Of a stretch of 28,642 nucleotides of DNA, positions 13,450-22,800 are shown one piece after another (the first letter of the stretch is position 1; every line of letters starts with the position of its first letter). The DNA lies in NCBI GenBank assembly GCA_007136585.1, contig SLGR01000257.1, positions 1 through 28,642 of the forward strand, read 5' to 3'. The position numbers and the translations under genes are program-made. Below the pieces are notes generated by a model that searched no databases, had not been told where the DNA came from, and was given only the letters and a program-made list of their open reading frames with translations. Source of the DNA: Candidatus Sumerlaeota bacterium (GTDB lineage: Bacteria > CG03 > SLGR01).

Positions 13450-16400
13450 TCAGCCGGAGCTCAGCTTTTTTTCCCTGCGGCTTTCAATATATTCGTATAC
13501 GACTGGTATCACAAACAGGGTAAGCAGCGTCCCGGCTATAAGGCCTCCTATTATGGCCTGGGCCACGGAGGTCCTTATCTCAAACCCTTCCATCCTGTTG
13601 AGGGCTACCGGAACCATCGCTATGGTGGTGGTTGTGGCTGTCATCAGTATGGGGCGTAGCCTGGTCTTACCCCCCTCCACCACCGCCTCACGCAGCCCCA
13701 TACCCCGGTCCCTGCGGAGCTGGTTGACGTAGTCTATGAGCACGATGGCGTTATTTACTATTATTCCGAATAGTATCAGCCCCCCCATCGCGGACGGCAT
13801 TGAAATGGTGGTTCCTGTAAGGGAAAGAAGTATTATAGCCCCTACATAGGCAAGGGGTATGCTGACCATAAGTATGAGCGGATGTATAAAGGACTCAAAC
13901 TGGGAGGCCATTACCATATACACCAGAAGAAGGGCCAGGGCAAAAAGCTGCATCAGGGTTATAAACATATCCTGCATATCTTCGGCTTCCCCCCCGAAAT
14001 CAATTGAGTATCCCAGCGGAACCTCAACCTGGCGGATCCCTCTCTCAACCGCGCTTACGGCTTCCGAGAGGCTCATCCCCTCGTAATCGGCCCCTACCAT
14101 AACTTTCCGGCGCCGGTTCTCCCTGATAAGGCGCGCGGGCCCTTCCGCCTCCTCCATTGAGGCAAACTGTATAAGGCTTATATCCCTGCCGTCGGGGGTG
14201 AAGACCGGGAGATTGGCGATCTTCTGGAAATTATCCCTGCTTCCTTCTTCAAGGATAACGTTTATATCGTACTCCCTACCCGCTTCGCGGAACCTGGCCG
14301 CCACCCGCCCGGAGGCAAGGGTGTTTATTTCAGATGCCGCTTCTCCCAGCGGGATCCCGAGTTCGGCGGTCTTTTTACGGTCCACCCTGATTACCATTTC
14401 CGGGCGACCTTCTTCTATTGTGGAAGTAACTCCGTGTATACCCTCAATCTCTCTCAGTATCTCCAGAATCCTCCCGGAAATTGATTCCAGGGTATCAAGG
14501 TCGGGGCCGAATATATCTATCTGCAGGGGCTGTTCCTGGGCCCCGCCGGCTGCGATCATCGCCCTGCCTACGTCAAATGTCCGGATCTCAAAGGTCTCCA
14601 GGGGAGGAAGCCGGCGCTGGATCTCCCGGACAATCTCTTCCTGGGTTCTTTGACGGTCTCTCCTGTCTTTCAGGTTAATATAGACGGAGCCTTCGTGGGG
14701 GCCGGAGGGTCCGGTACCCATTGCCGCATCTATCTCACCACCTTCAACCATACCAACAAAACTGGCGTAACTCAGGACCTCGTCTATCTCAAGAAGCTCC
14801 TCCAGCCTGGCTGCAGCCCTTGAACTCTCCTCAAGGGTGGTTCCCACCGGACCCTCCACTTCCATTAACATTATGGCCTGGTCCATTGTAGGGAAATACT
14901 CTTTGCTCATAAACGGGAACATCGCTACCGCGGCTGCTATTATAAGGGCGGCTGTTATCATAACCCTGCCCTTATGGTCAAGCGCGTAAGTAAGGGATGT
15001 GCTGTAATGCTCCCTGAGGGTTTCAAGCCACCCGACCTTCTTCAGCGCCGACTCCTTTTTCATAAGCTTTGAAGTAAGCATAGGGATCATAGTAAGGGCC
15101 ACAAGAAGTGAACATATAAGGGCCGACCCCACCGTAAGGGCAAGCTGGGAGAATATCCTTCCCACGATCCCGCGGGTAAAGAGAAGCGGAAGAAATACCG
15201 CAACGGTAGTAAATGTAGAGGCGGTTATAGCCATCCCCACCTCTTTTGCTCCTATAGAAGAGGATATAACCGGGTCTTTGGTTATCTCAAGGTGGCGGTA
15301 GGCGTTTTCAATTACGACTATGGCGTTATCCACCATCATTCCGACACCCAGGGCGATCCCTATAAGGATGACAAAGTTTATATTAAACCCGGCGGCGTGG
15401 AGGGGCAGAAAAGTTGCCAGTCCCGCCAGGGGTATGGCAACGGCTATGACAAGAGTGGCCCTGACGGAGCGCAGAAAGAAGAAAAGGATCAGCACAGCCA
15501 GAAGCCCCCCGGTAACTGCGGTTGTAAGGGCTACGTAGAGAATCCTGGTTATCATTTCACCTATATCCAGGAAACTTGTTATCCGGATATCCGCCGGGAG
15601 GCGCCTCTTAAGCTCTTCCACTTCGGATGCTATCCGCCTGGCAACCAGGACGGGGTTGGCCTCGGATTCGGCCATTGCCATAAATATGGGACCTTCTTTT
15701 CCGTTAATCCTTGATAAGGCCCTCTGTTCCTTTACGGTATCCCTTACCCGGGCTATATCCCTCAGAAAGACAGGGCCTGATTCGGTAAACCCAACGGCGG
15801 TATTTTCTATATCCTCAACAGAAGTGTACTCGCCCGTAAGGCGGAGGGTATACTCACGGAACCCCTCTTCAACCCTTCCCCCGGGCATAGAGGGGGAGCC
15901 TGCGCTTACCGCGGCTGCCACCTGTCCGGCGGATATACGGTATGCCTTCATCTTCTCCGGAAGAAGCTCCACCCGGATCTCTCTCTCCCGGGTCCCCCAG
16001 GTGTATACAGCTGCTACCCCGTCAATCTGTTCTATCGCCGGCTCAACCTCATCTTCCATAACCCTGGCCATCTCCAGGGGGTCTATATCAGCGCTCACCC
16101 CGTACCCGGCAATAGGCATCATACCCGGGTCAAACCTCATAACCTGTGGGGTATCCATATCCGCGGGGAGCATATACCGTATCATTTCCAGGTGGTTTCT
16201 TATATCTTCCGCCGCGCGGTCTATATCCGTCCCCCATTCAAACTCAATTATGACTCCGGATATCCCCTCCATTGTAAACGCGTTGGTCTGGCTTGCTCCC
16301 TGCGCAGAGGCCCCGGCCCGCTCTATCGGCCTTGTCACAAGGGTCTCCATATCTTCAGGGGAGACCCCCTCATAGGAAGCAATAACGGTTACCAGGGGAA

Positions 16401-16524
16401 AGGTTATATCGGGCATCAGGTCCAGTCCCATACGGGTCAGGGATATTATTCCCAGGACAACCACTATAAGGATCATCATTGTTATGGTAACCGGTTTTCT
16501 TACTGAAAAGTCAGGTAATTTCAT
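13450..16524 (-). CDS. RND efflux pump inner-membrane subunit (HAE1/AcrB-like), 1024 aa
   Basis: This proton-driven transporter captures substrates from the periplasm or inner membrane and passes them through an adaptor to a TolC channel. The length matches the AcrB family. The first transmembrane helix is at about 11-30, followed by a periplasmic porter half (FPLVTVIASYEGVSPEDME, then RPIE), a helix bundle at about 330-475, a second porter half, and a final bundle at about 850-1005. The relay region reads GVGMMVDNAIVVIEN: D399 corresponds to AcrB Asp407, the second Asp is Asn400, and VNNAIVLID puts Asn924 where AcrB has Lys940; Arg957 in RLRPILM is kept. This variant relay is common outside Proteobacteria. 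It starts 10 bp after the adaptor gene and is last in the tolC-adaptor-pump operon. The substrate cannot be deduced. Confidence 0.95.
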   Translation of the reverse strand: MKLPDFSVRKPVTITMMILIVVVLGIISLTRMGLDLMPDITFPLVTVIASYEGVSPEDMETLVTRPIERAGASAQGASQTNAFTMEGISGVIIEFEWGTDIDRAAEDIRNHLEMIRYMLPADMDTPQVMRFDPGMMPIAGYGVSADIDPLEMARVMEDEVEPAIEQIDGVAAVYTWGTREREIRVELLPEKMKAYRISAGQVAAAVSAGSPSMPGGRVEEGFREYTLRLTGEYTSVEDIENTAVGFTESGPVFLRDIARVRDTVKEQRALSRINGKEGPIFMAMAESEANPVLVARRIASEVEELKRRLPADIRITSFLDIGEMITRILYVALTTAVTGGLLAVLILFFFLRSVRATLVIAVAIPLAGLATFLPLHAAGFNINFVILIGIALGVGMMVDNAIVVIENAYRHLEITKDPVISSSIGAKEVGMAITASTFTTVAVFLPLLFTRGIVGRIFSQLALTVGSALICSLLVALTMIPMLTSKLMKKESALKKVGWLETLREHYSTSLTYALDHKGRVMITAALIIAAAVAMFPFMSKEYFPTMDQAIMLMEVEGPVGTTLEESSRAAARLEELLEIDEVLSYASFVGMVEGGEIDAAMGTGPSGPHEGSVYINLKDRRDRQRTQEEIVREIQRRLPPLETFEIRTFDVGRAMIAAGGAQEQPLQIDIFGPDLDTLESISGRILEILREIEGIHGVTSTIEEGRPEMVIRVDRKKTAELGIPLGEAASEINTLASGRVAARFREAGREYDINVILEEGSRDNFQKIANLPVFTPDGRDISLIQFASMEEAEGPARLIRENRRRKVMVGADYEGMSLSEAVSAVERGIRQVEVPLGYSIDFGGEAEDMQDMFITLMQLFALALLLVYMVMASQFESFIHPLILMVSIPLAYVGAIILLSLTGTTISMPSAMGGLILFGIIVNNAIVLIDYVNQLRRDRGMGLREAVVEGGKTRLRPILMTATTTTIAMVPVALNRMEGFEIRTSVAQAIIGGLIAGTLLTLFVIPVVYEYIESRREKKLSSG

Positions 16525-16534
16525 TTATCGGAGC

Positions 16535-17428
16535 TTATTCCAGTATCTCCACCTCGCGGTCCGGGACCAGGCCGTAGTGGCCGTAATAGGCGACCCGGTC
16601 TCCTGTCTCAAACTCTCCCTCAACCGCCGCGTACCTGTCCCCGCGAAGTTTCACCTCAACCGGCTTCCATCGGGCATAGTTTCCGGAGTCAATTAAAAAT
16701 ATTCCTTCCTCACCTTCTCTCTCTACAACGGCGCTTAGGGGAACGGCTTTTGTATTTTCTATCTCTTTTACCGCCAGATCCGCCGAAGCTACCATTGAGG
16801 GTCTCAGTTTCAGGCGGGGGTTTTCAACCCGAACCTTTACTTTTCTCCTTAAACTCATCCTGTCCAGGGCCGGCTCAATTTCGTATACCCGCCCGGGGAA
16901 AACCTCTTCACCCAGAGCCTTTACGCTCACATATGCGCGCTGTCCCTCTCTAATAATGAGCGCCTCCTCCTCGGGGATATGAAGGGTTACCTCCATTACA
17001 GATATATCGGAAACAGTCGCCACCGGTTCCTGGGGTCTGACTCTCTCTCCTATACCGGGTATAATCTCCATTACCCGCCCCTCTATGGGAGAGCGCACAC
17101 GGGAAAACTCGTACTCCACCCCTTCCTCGTACCTGTCAACAAGAAGAACACCCCCGTCTTTCCTGACAACAGATCCCGGAGAAACCAGTTTTTCCCTGAG
17201 TATGCCGGGAACCGAAGGAAAGAGCATCGCCTCTTTTATTCCTTTTAAACGCCCCGTGTACCTGTGGGTACGGGTAACGGTCCTTTCCCGGATCTCCTGC
17301 ACCCTGACCCTGCTGAACCCTTCGGGGTCAGGGGTCACCGGCTCTTCCCTGAGCTGCACCCTAACCAGCTGTACGATGAGAAGACCCGCCAGCAGGACCA
17401 GACCTGTTTTAATTATTTTTTTCACCAT
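16535..17428 (-). CDS. RND efflux periplasmic adaptor (MFP/HlyD-like), hairpin-less, 297 aa
   Basis: The adaptor links the RND pump to the TolC channel. The N-terminus MVKKIIKTGLVLLAGLLIVQL is an uncleaved anchor or signal; there is no lipobox. Two lipoyl half-motifs are visible, about 66-98 (PSVPGILREKLVSPGSVVRKDGG) and 110-140 (VRSPIEGRVMEIIPGIGERV), followed by a beta-barrel and a membrane-proximal domain. The halves are joined by only about 12 residues, so the long alpha-helical hairpin of AcrA/MexA is missing, which explains the short length. The start ATG has AGGAG at 17441-17445, a long 12-nt spacing that lies inside the end of the tolC-like gene, so translation is probably coupled. 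Gaps are 7 bp upstream and 10 bp downstream. Confidence 0.9.
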   Translation of the reverse strand: MVKKIIKTGLVLLAGLLIVQLVRVQLREEPVTPDPEGFSRVRVQEIRERTVTRTHRYTGRLKGIKEAMLFPSVPGILREKLVSPGSVVRKDGGVLLVDRYEEGVEYEFSRVRSPIEGRVMEIIPGIGERVRPQEPVATVSDISVMEVTLHIPEEEALIIREGQRAYVSVKALGEEVFPGRVYEIEPALDRMSLRRKVKVRVENPRLKLRPSMVASADLAVKEIENTKAVPLSAVVEREGEEGIFLIDSGNYARWKPVEVKLRGDRYAAVEGEFETGDRVAYYGHYGLVPDREVEILE

Positions 17429-17435
17429 ATATACG

Positions 17436-18794
17436 TTAATCTCCTTTTTTGGGCAGTCTTCCTCCCGCGGCCAGCCTCAGATCCTCAACCCCGGAAAGAA
17501 AGTCGTGGACCGCGGAAACATACTCGCGCCGGGCAGATGTATAATCAAGTATCGCCTCGTTTAACTCTATGTTGCTTATCCGGCCCCTCTCGTACTTTCG
17601 CCGGGCCGTATCCAGGTTATCTGAGGTAATCTGCAGGTTCTCCTCAGTAAAAGAGACCCTTTTTTCCATCCGGGAAAGATCCCGGCGAGCGTTTCTCACC
17701 TGCAGCTTTACACCCTGTTTTATATCTTTTTTTCCGTTACGGGCTTCATTGAGACGGGCATCGGCCTTTTTCATCTGTCCCGGCACAGAAGCAAGCGGAA
17801 TATCCATCTCTATCATTCCTCCCGCTACCCAGGACTCGCCCCACCTGTCACGCATCGACTGGTCGGGACGGTCAAGGTTATAGGAGGCAAAACCGTATAA
17901 CCGGGGGAGGTTCTGCGCCATATCCATTTTCTGCTGCCTCCGGGCAATATCAACGTTGAGGCGGGCCATCTCAAGCTCGTTCCTCTCCCGCATCGCAAGT
18001 TTAATTATATCTTCCGCCGATATATCAATACCCGAGTATTCAAGCTCACCTGTGATCTCCTCTCCCGTATCCTCCATAACGGAGATACTGAAGAGGGCTT
18101 CCCGGGAATTCTCAAAAATACTTACAGCCTCTTCAAGCCCGTCTTCGGCCATCAGAAGATGGGAGCGGACCCGGTTGACGTCAAGGTCTGAGACCCGCCC
18201 CGCTCTGAAGAGAGCCCGGGTGGAGTTAAGGTTCTCCTCCATTAACGATTTCTGTTCTCTGGCTATATCAACCATCTCCCGGGCCAGGAGAAACCCGTAA
18301 AAGAGCTGTTTTACCTCCGCTTCAATAACATCTCTCTGTCTCTGATAATCCAGGGTCTGAATTTGATGAGCATAAGAGGATAAAGCGTACCCGCCCCTTA
18401 TAAGTCCGAAAGTAAAGAGCGGCTGGCGGAGCTGGATCCGGGCGCTGTAGGCCTCCTTCTGCCCCATTTCCACAGTTGATTCTTCAAATATGAAATTTCC
18501 TGTAATAGGGTCGACCGCCACAGGCATAACAAACTCCATTTCGGGGACGGTATCGGTATATGTGCCCTGCCAGGATGCCGAAAATGAAGGGAAAAAGCTT
18601 CCCAGGGCCTCCGATCTGGAACCTTCGGCACCCCGGGCTTTTTCCCGGGCCCGGCGCAGCGCAAAACTGTTCTCCAGCGCTGAGCTGAGAAAATCCTCCA
18701 TTTCAAGAGGCCGGGAAAAGAGCCGGGCCGGTCCGGCGCAAAAAAGAACCGCCGAGGTTAAAAATAAAAATATGATTTTTCTTTGTATATTCAT
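17436..18794 (-). CDS. TolC-family outer-membrane efflux protein, 452 aa
   Basis: It forms the outer-membrane channel and periplasmic tunnel of the tripartite pump. A signal peptide (MNIQRKIIFLFLTSAVLFCAG, cleavage near residues 25-28) is followed by LEMEDFLSSALENSFALRRAREKARGAE, the usual start of a TolC/OEP repeat. There are two long helical segments around DVARE/MVDIAREQKSLMEENL and RNARRDLSRMEKRVSFTEENL, and the closing YERGRISNIELNEAILDY is the typical second-repeat motif. AAAGG lies 6 nt upstream of the ATG at 18794. It is the first gene of the operon, downstream of a promoter with an operator-like palindrome. Length is normal for the family. Confidence 0.93.
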   Translation of the reverse strand: MNIQRKIIFLFLTSAVLFCAGPARLFSRPLEMEDFLSSALENSFALRRAREKARGAEGSRSEALGSFFPSFSASWQGTYTDTVPEMEFVMPVAVDPITGNFIFEESTVEMGQKEAYSARIQLRQPLFTFGLIRGGYALSSYAHQIQTLDYQRQRDVIEAEVKQLFYGFLLAREMVDIAREQKSLMEENLNSTRALFRAGRVSDLDVNRVRSHLLMAEDGLEEAVSIFENSREALFSISVMEDTGEEITGELEYSGIDISAEDIIKLAMRERNELEMARLNVDIARRQQKMDMAQNLPRLYGFASYNLDRPDQSMRDRWGESWVAGGMIEMDIPLASVPGQMKKADARLNEARNGKKDIKQGVKLQVRNARRDLSRMEKRVSFTEENLQITSDNLDTARRKYERGRISNIELNEAILDYTSARREYVSAVHDFLSGVEDLRLAAGGRLPKKGD

Positions 18795-18906
18795 TACAGA
18801 CCTTTCTCAAGAAACTTCAGGAGATCCGTACAGCTTTCGGGGGAGTATCCCTCCCACTCTTTCAACAAGGTTAAGACAAGACCGGACGGCCGTTATTTCC
18901 CGGTAA

Positions 18907-18935
18907 ATTTTCTGCATTACTGACCGGACAGTCAA
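18907..18935 (-). promoter_or_regulatory. Efflux operon promoter with operator-like palindrome in the spacer
   Basis: On the minus strand TTGACT (18930-18935), a 17-bp spacer and GAAAAT (18907-18912) form a sigma-70 type promoter; the transcript would start near 18900, about 105 nt before the tolC-like ATG. The spacer contains ACTGACCGGACAGT (18919-18932), a 14-bp near-perfect palindrome (ACTG/CAGT arms around CCGG) that overlaps the -35 box. This layout suits a TetR/AcrR-type repressor, but no such gene is in the window. The regulator assignment is inference. Confidence 0.5.
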
Positions 18936-19152
18936 TACAGTAGCAAGACTGAAAAATTATGTCAATACCGTCAGAATACCCCTCTAATCTTGCGGAATAT
19001 GAAGGGTTTTATACTACACCCGCAGGGAAGTTTCAGATAGAGAGAGTTATAAAATTACCATTAAGTGACGACCGGCCATATCGTCCTGTCTCTTCTTTTT
19101 CAGAACAGATAGTAATTCTATTACCATCTGCATTTTCATTTTCTATTTTAAA

Positions 19153-19518
19153 TCAAATTGAGCTTAAATCTACAGACTCAACTAATTCCTTTATTTTCTT
19201 TACAAGCTGGGGTCTTTTAGAGCTAACCGGGTCCCCGGATTTAAAATCATCCAGCAGTATAGTTATTCGGTTAAGAACGTTGACGCATTGTATTTCTATT
19301 TCTTTTATTTCCGGAAGCTTCTCGTAAAAATATATAAGTTTCTCTTTCGAAATATTGCTGTTTAAATTAAAAATATCCTTCTTTATGAAGTTTATTATGG
19401 CTACCGGATTACAGGGATCCCCCCTTACCTGTTTTCTCTTTAATTCTTCGGTCAAATCATAAATCTGGCCGATTATTGCTATATCATACATAAAATCAAA
19501 ATTTATCTCTGAATTCAT
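19153..19518 (-). CDS. AT-rich orphan hypothetical protein, 121 aa
   Basis: I do not recognise this protein. It is predicted mostly helical with charged and Ile/Leu-rich segments (DLTEELKRKQV, KEKLIYFYEKLPEIKEIEIQCVNVLNRI, LVKKIKELVESVDL), has no signal peptide or membrane helix, and has two cysteines. The segment around KEKLIYFYEKLPEIKEIEIQ could form a coiled coil. Its base composition and codon choice are much more AT-rich than flanking genes, suggesting horizontal origin. The ATG follows directly after the stop of a short upstream ORF (TAA then ATG) and lacks a Shine-Dalgarno of its own, so it may depend on translational coupling. It could be a small toxin, antitoxin or defence accessory protein, but nothing in the sequence identifies one. 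Confidence 0.6.
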   Translation of the reverse strand: MNSEINFDFMYDIAIIGQIYDLTEELKRKQVRGDPCNPVAIINFIKKDIFNLNSNISKEKLIYFYEKLPEIKEIEIQCVNVLNRITILLDDFKSGDPVSSKRPQLVKKIKELVESVDLSSI

Positions 19519-19608
19519 TTATTTTTTAACTCGGTCAAAGTAACACCCTCTTGGAGAACTGGCTTTATAATCTTTTTTAAAAACATAACATCCCTCATTT
19601 TCAATCAT
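19519..19608 (-). CDS. Possible small ORF, 29 aa, abutting the AT-rich gene
   Basis: The peptide begins MIENEGCYVFKKDYKASS and ends PRGCYFDRVKK; the stop codon directly precedes the ATG at 19518. It contains a small internal echo (GCYVFKK and GCYFDRVKK) with two cysteines. The same frame is open for 13 codons upstream of the ATG, back to a TAG, reading NVVSAYNLSKNKI, so it could instead be the 3' remnant of a longer broken gene. There is no clear Shine-Dalgarno. Natural-looking amino-acid composition and abutment to the next gene are the only support. Confidence 0.3.
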   Translation of the reverse strand: MIENEGCYVFKKDYKASSPRGCYFDRVKK

Positions 19609-19791
19609 AATTTTATTCTTACTTAAGTTATAGGCTGATACAACATTCTACAACATAGATGCTTTTAAGTAAATTGCAGCGGGGGATTTGACGGAAGAAT
19701 AACTCACCTGTTTACGCTGGTTTTATTAAAAAAGAATTCAGAAAAAATATAGATTACTCAAACAGGGAAAAACGGAAGTAAAACGCAGGGT

Positions 19792-19805
19792 CTAACCCGG
19801 GTTAG
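19792..19805. repeat. 14-bp perfect palindrome at the mfd stop codon
   Basis: CTAACCCGGGTTAG is exactly self-complementary and includes the mfd TAG stop. As RNA it could form a 5-bp stem with a CCGG loop. No T-run follows closely on the minus strand (a TTTT appears after ACCCTGCG), so it is at best a weak terminator or an mRNA 3'-end structure. Confidence 0.35.
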
Positions 19806-22800
19806 GCCGCTTACCCGACGCGGAAAGATTTTCGGCAAATTCCACGGCTTTCTCCGCGGAATCAAGGACTCCCCCGCCGCGGGGGTCAGGGGTGAGTGTC
19901 TCCCCGGAAGCAAGTTCCAGATGAAATTTTCCTTTCTTCATATAAACGCGGCGGAGACCGGCTTTAGAAGCCCTGAGCTTAATATCCATAACCCTTATAA
20001 GGTTCAGGGTCTCCGCGGGGACAGGGCCGAACCTGTCTTCAAGCTCGTCCTTAAGGCTCCGGAGCGCATCCCTTTCGGTTATGGAGGAGAGTTTCCTGTA
20101 GAAAGAGAGCCTCAGCGCCGGTGAGTCTATATATTTCTCGGGGATATAAGCCTCTACGGGGAGCTGTATCTCCACCTCCAGCGGCATCATATACGTCTCA
20201 CCGCGGAGCGCAGCCACTTCCTGCTTGAGAATCTCGGAGTACAGCTCAAACCCGACTTTCATTATATTTCCGTGCTGGCGCGGGCCCAGGAGCTCACCCG
20301 CCCCGCGGAGCTGAAGGTCTCTCAGGGCCAGCTGGAACCCGCTCCCCAGGGCCGAGAAAGATTCCAACGCCGATACCCTCTCTTTGACCGTCTCGTTAAG
20401 CTCTATTCCGGCGGGGTACATCAGGTAGCAGTAAGCCCGGATATCGCTGCGCCCTATCCTTCCCCGGAGCTGGTATATATCCGCCAGGCCGAGGCGGTGG
20501 GCGTAATCTATTATCATCGTGTTGACGCTGGGGATATCCAGCCCGTTCTCAATGATTGTTGTGGATACGAGGCAGTCGAACCCCCCGTTCATAAAATCCT
20601 CCATAACCGAATCGATTACCCTGGGGCTCATCCTGCCGTGAATATATCCGAAAGAGACCCCGGGGACGTTTTCCTCAAGCATTTTCTTTACGTTCCTTAT
20701 GGTCCCCACGCGGGAATGGACGAAGTAGGCCTGGCCTCCCCGCTCCTTCTCGGTTATGAGCGCCCTTCTAACCTCGGAAATATCAAATGGCTGCACCACG
20801 GTCTTTACCCCCTGTCTCCCCGGCGGGGGTGTATTTATGAGCGAGAACCCCTTGACCTTCCCCATTGCCATAGCAAGTGTCCTCGGTATGGGTGTAGCCG
20901 TGGTAGTAAGAAGGTCCGTTTTCCTGTGCCTGAACCGGAGCTTCTCCTTCTGTTCAACCCCGAACCTCTGCTCCTCGTCAATTATTATGAGCCCCAGCCG
21001 GGGGAATTTTATATTCTCCGAGAAGAGCTTATGGGTCCCTATGAGAATATCCGTAATCCCCGAGTTCACCTTCTCTATCACCTGTTTCTGGTCTGATCCT
21101 GGGACAAGGCGGGAGAGCATATCTATTATCACCGGGAAATCAGAGAACCGTTCCCTGAAAGTGCTGAAATGCTGCCGGGCCAGTACCGTGGTCGGGACAA
21201 GAACCGCCGCCTGGCTGCCGTTTATAACGGCGCGGAAAGCCGCCCGCATCGCTACCTCGGTCTTTCCGTACCCGACATCCCCGCAGACGAGCCGGTCCAT
21301 CGCCGAATCGGATTCCATATCACTGAGAACCTCGGATACAGCGCGCTCCTGGTGGGTTGTCAGACGCCAGGGAAACTTTTCGGCGAACTCCTTTTCAATC
21401 TCAGGATGGGGAGGAAAAGAAACACCTCTTTCCGCGCGTTCCCTGTAAAGTTCCGTTAGCCTTGCGGCAAAGGCCCTTACGGAATCCCTTACCACCTGCT
21501 TGCGTTTTCTCCATCTTCCCCCGGAGAGCGAATCCAGCCTTGCCGAGGCCCTGCCGCCGGTATATTTCTGCACCAGGTCGGCGTTCTCAACCGCGACGTA
21601 TACCCGCGCCTTATTCCTGAAGCGTATCTTAAGAAAATCCGATACACGGCTGTCGTGGGATTTCTTCTCAATCCCCTCAAACTCGCCTATCCCGAACTTC
21701 CAGTGCACAACGTAATCTCCCGGAGAAAGATCGGTAAACTCCTCAACCGGCCTGACCTTTACAGGGCGGCGGCGGGGGAGCGGCCTGCGGTGAGGGAAAA
21801 GATCGCCGGCGGTGATAACTGCTTTCTTCAGGTCCTGGCTCACGAACCCCTCTGAAAGACGGGAGACAAACCCGGAAGCTTTAACCCCGGTCTCGCGGCG
21901 GAGAGTCTCAATGATATTCCTGGTCTCCGCCTCAGACAGGGCTGTAAGTATAACATCGTACCCGGAGCCCCGGAGAGCCTCAATCTCATTCTTCATCCCG
22001 GAGAACGAGCCGGCGTATGAGACAGGGCGGGTTGAAAACTCAATATCGCTCTTGGCCATCACGCTTCTCTCCAGAAGGCGGACACCCCCGGAGGGTTTAT
22101 CATCCGGAAGTTCTGTTCCCGGATCCGGCCTTACCGCTAAAAACCCCTCCGGGAGGTAATCATAGAGCGTGGCGGAACCGGTATCGGAAAAATCAGCCGG
22201 GCAGATATGAAGAAGCTCAAGGGATTTTCCGGAACGCTGGGTAAGAGGGTCAAACTGTTTTACGGAGCTAATCTTCTCAAATTCAAAGAAAACCCTCAGG
22301 GGCTTCTCCTCTCCCGGGGGCCAGCAGTCCATAACCTCCCCTCTCCTGGAGAAATCCCCGGGCTCGCCTACCGTATCCACGCGCAGGTACCCCCCCGTCT
22401 CAAGAAGTCTCAGTATCTCTCCGTAGGCTCTCTCACCGGGCCGGAACTCCTTTCTGCCGGCCCCGAGGCGGCCGGGAGGAATTACCTTCTCGGAAGCCGC
22501 GGAGGCTGTGCATACAATTACGACTTTTTCGGAGCCGCTCAGCCTGTCAAGCGTCTCCAGCTGTTTAAGAGGAAAATCCGAAGGGTAGGTTAGGACGGGG
22601 ACGGAAGAAAAAACCTCCAGCATCCCGGCCCACCCGGATATATCCCGTTCCTTATCCGCGATAAACAGGGACGCCGGGAAAGAGTCTCCGGCCGCAGCCG
22701 CCAGGGAGGCAAAGGCGCTGCCGTCTATACCCGAGACCTTTACCTTTTTTTCGCGTGAAAGAAGACCGGTAATCTGCGAGAGTTTTTCGCTTCCCCGCCA

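Larger units (their letters stand above)
18937..19791. other. AT-rich island between the efflux and repair operons
   Basis: Roughly 850 bp that is conspicuously richer in A/T than both flanks and has different codon use. It contains the 121-codon gene at 19153-19518 and a possible 29-codon gene at 19519-19608. In 18937-19152 I see nothing beyond an unsupported plus-strand ORF; in 19609-19791 I see no gene, no RNA and no convincing terminator. No transposase, integrase, target-site duplication or terminal repeat was found, so insertion is suggested only by composition. Confidence 0.6.

Noticed and set aside
13436-13472. Terminator between the convergent orphan gene and RND pump gene
   Set aside because: A T7 run at 13466-13472 follows an AGC...GCT match on the plus strand, but only 3 bp of stem are supported, so it is not called.
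18959-19327. Plus-strand ORF of 122 codons (begins MSIPSEYPSNLAEYEGFY) just beyond the efflux operator
   Set aside because: It has no Shine-Dalgarno, its second half is antisense to the better supported 121-codon gene, and it shows no HTH or other domain. Its position would suit a divergent regulator, but the sequence does not look like TetR.
18937-19791. Insertion sequence or prophage remnant in the AT-rich island
   Set aside because: No transposase, integrase, terminal inverted repeats or target duplication could be seen; only composition points to insertion.
20272-21096. 274-codon plus-strand ORF
   Set aside because: It is antisense to the conserved helicase part of mfd, whose motifs are intact on the other strand.
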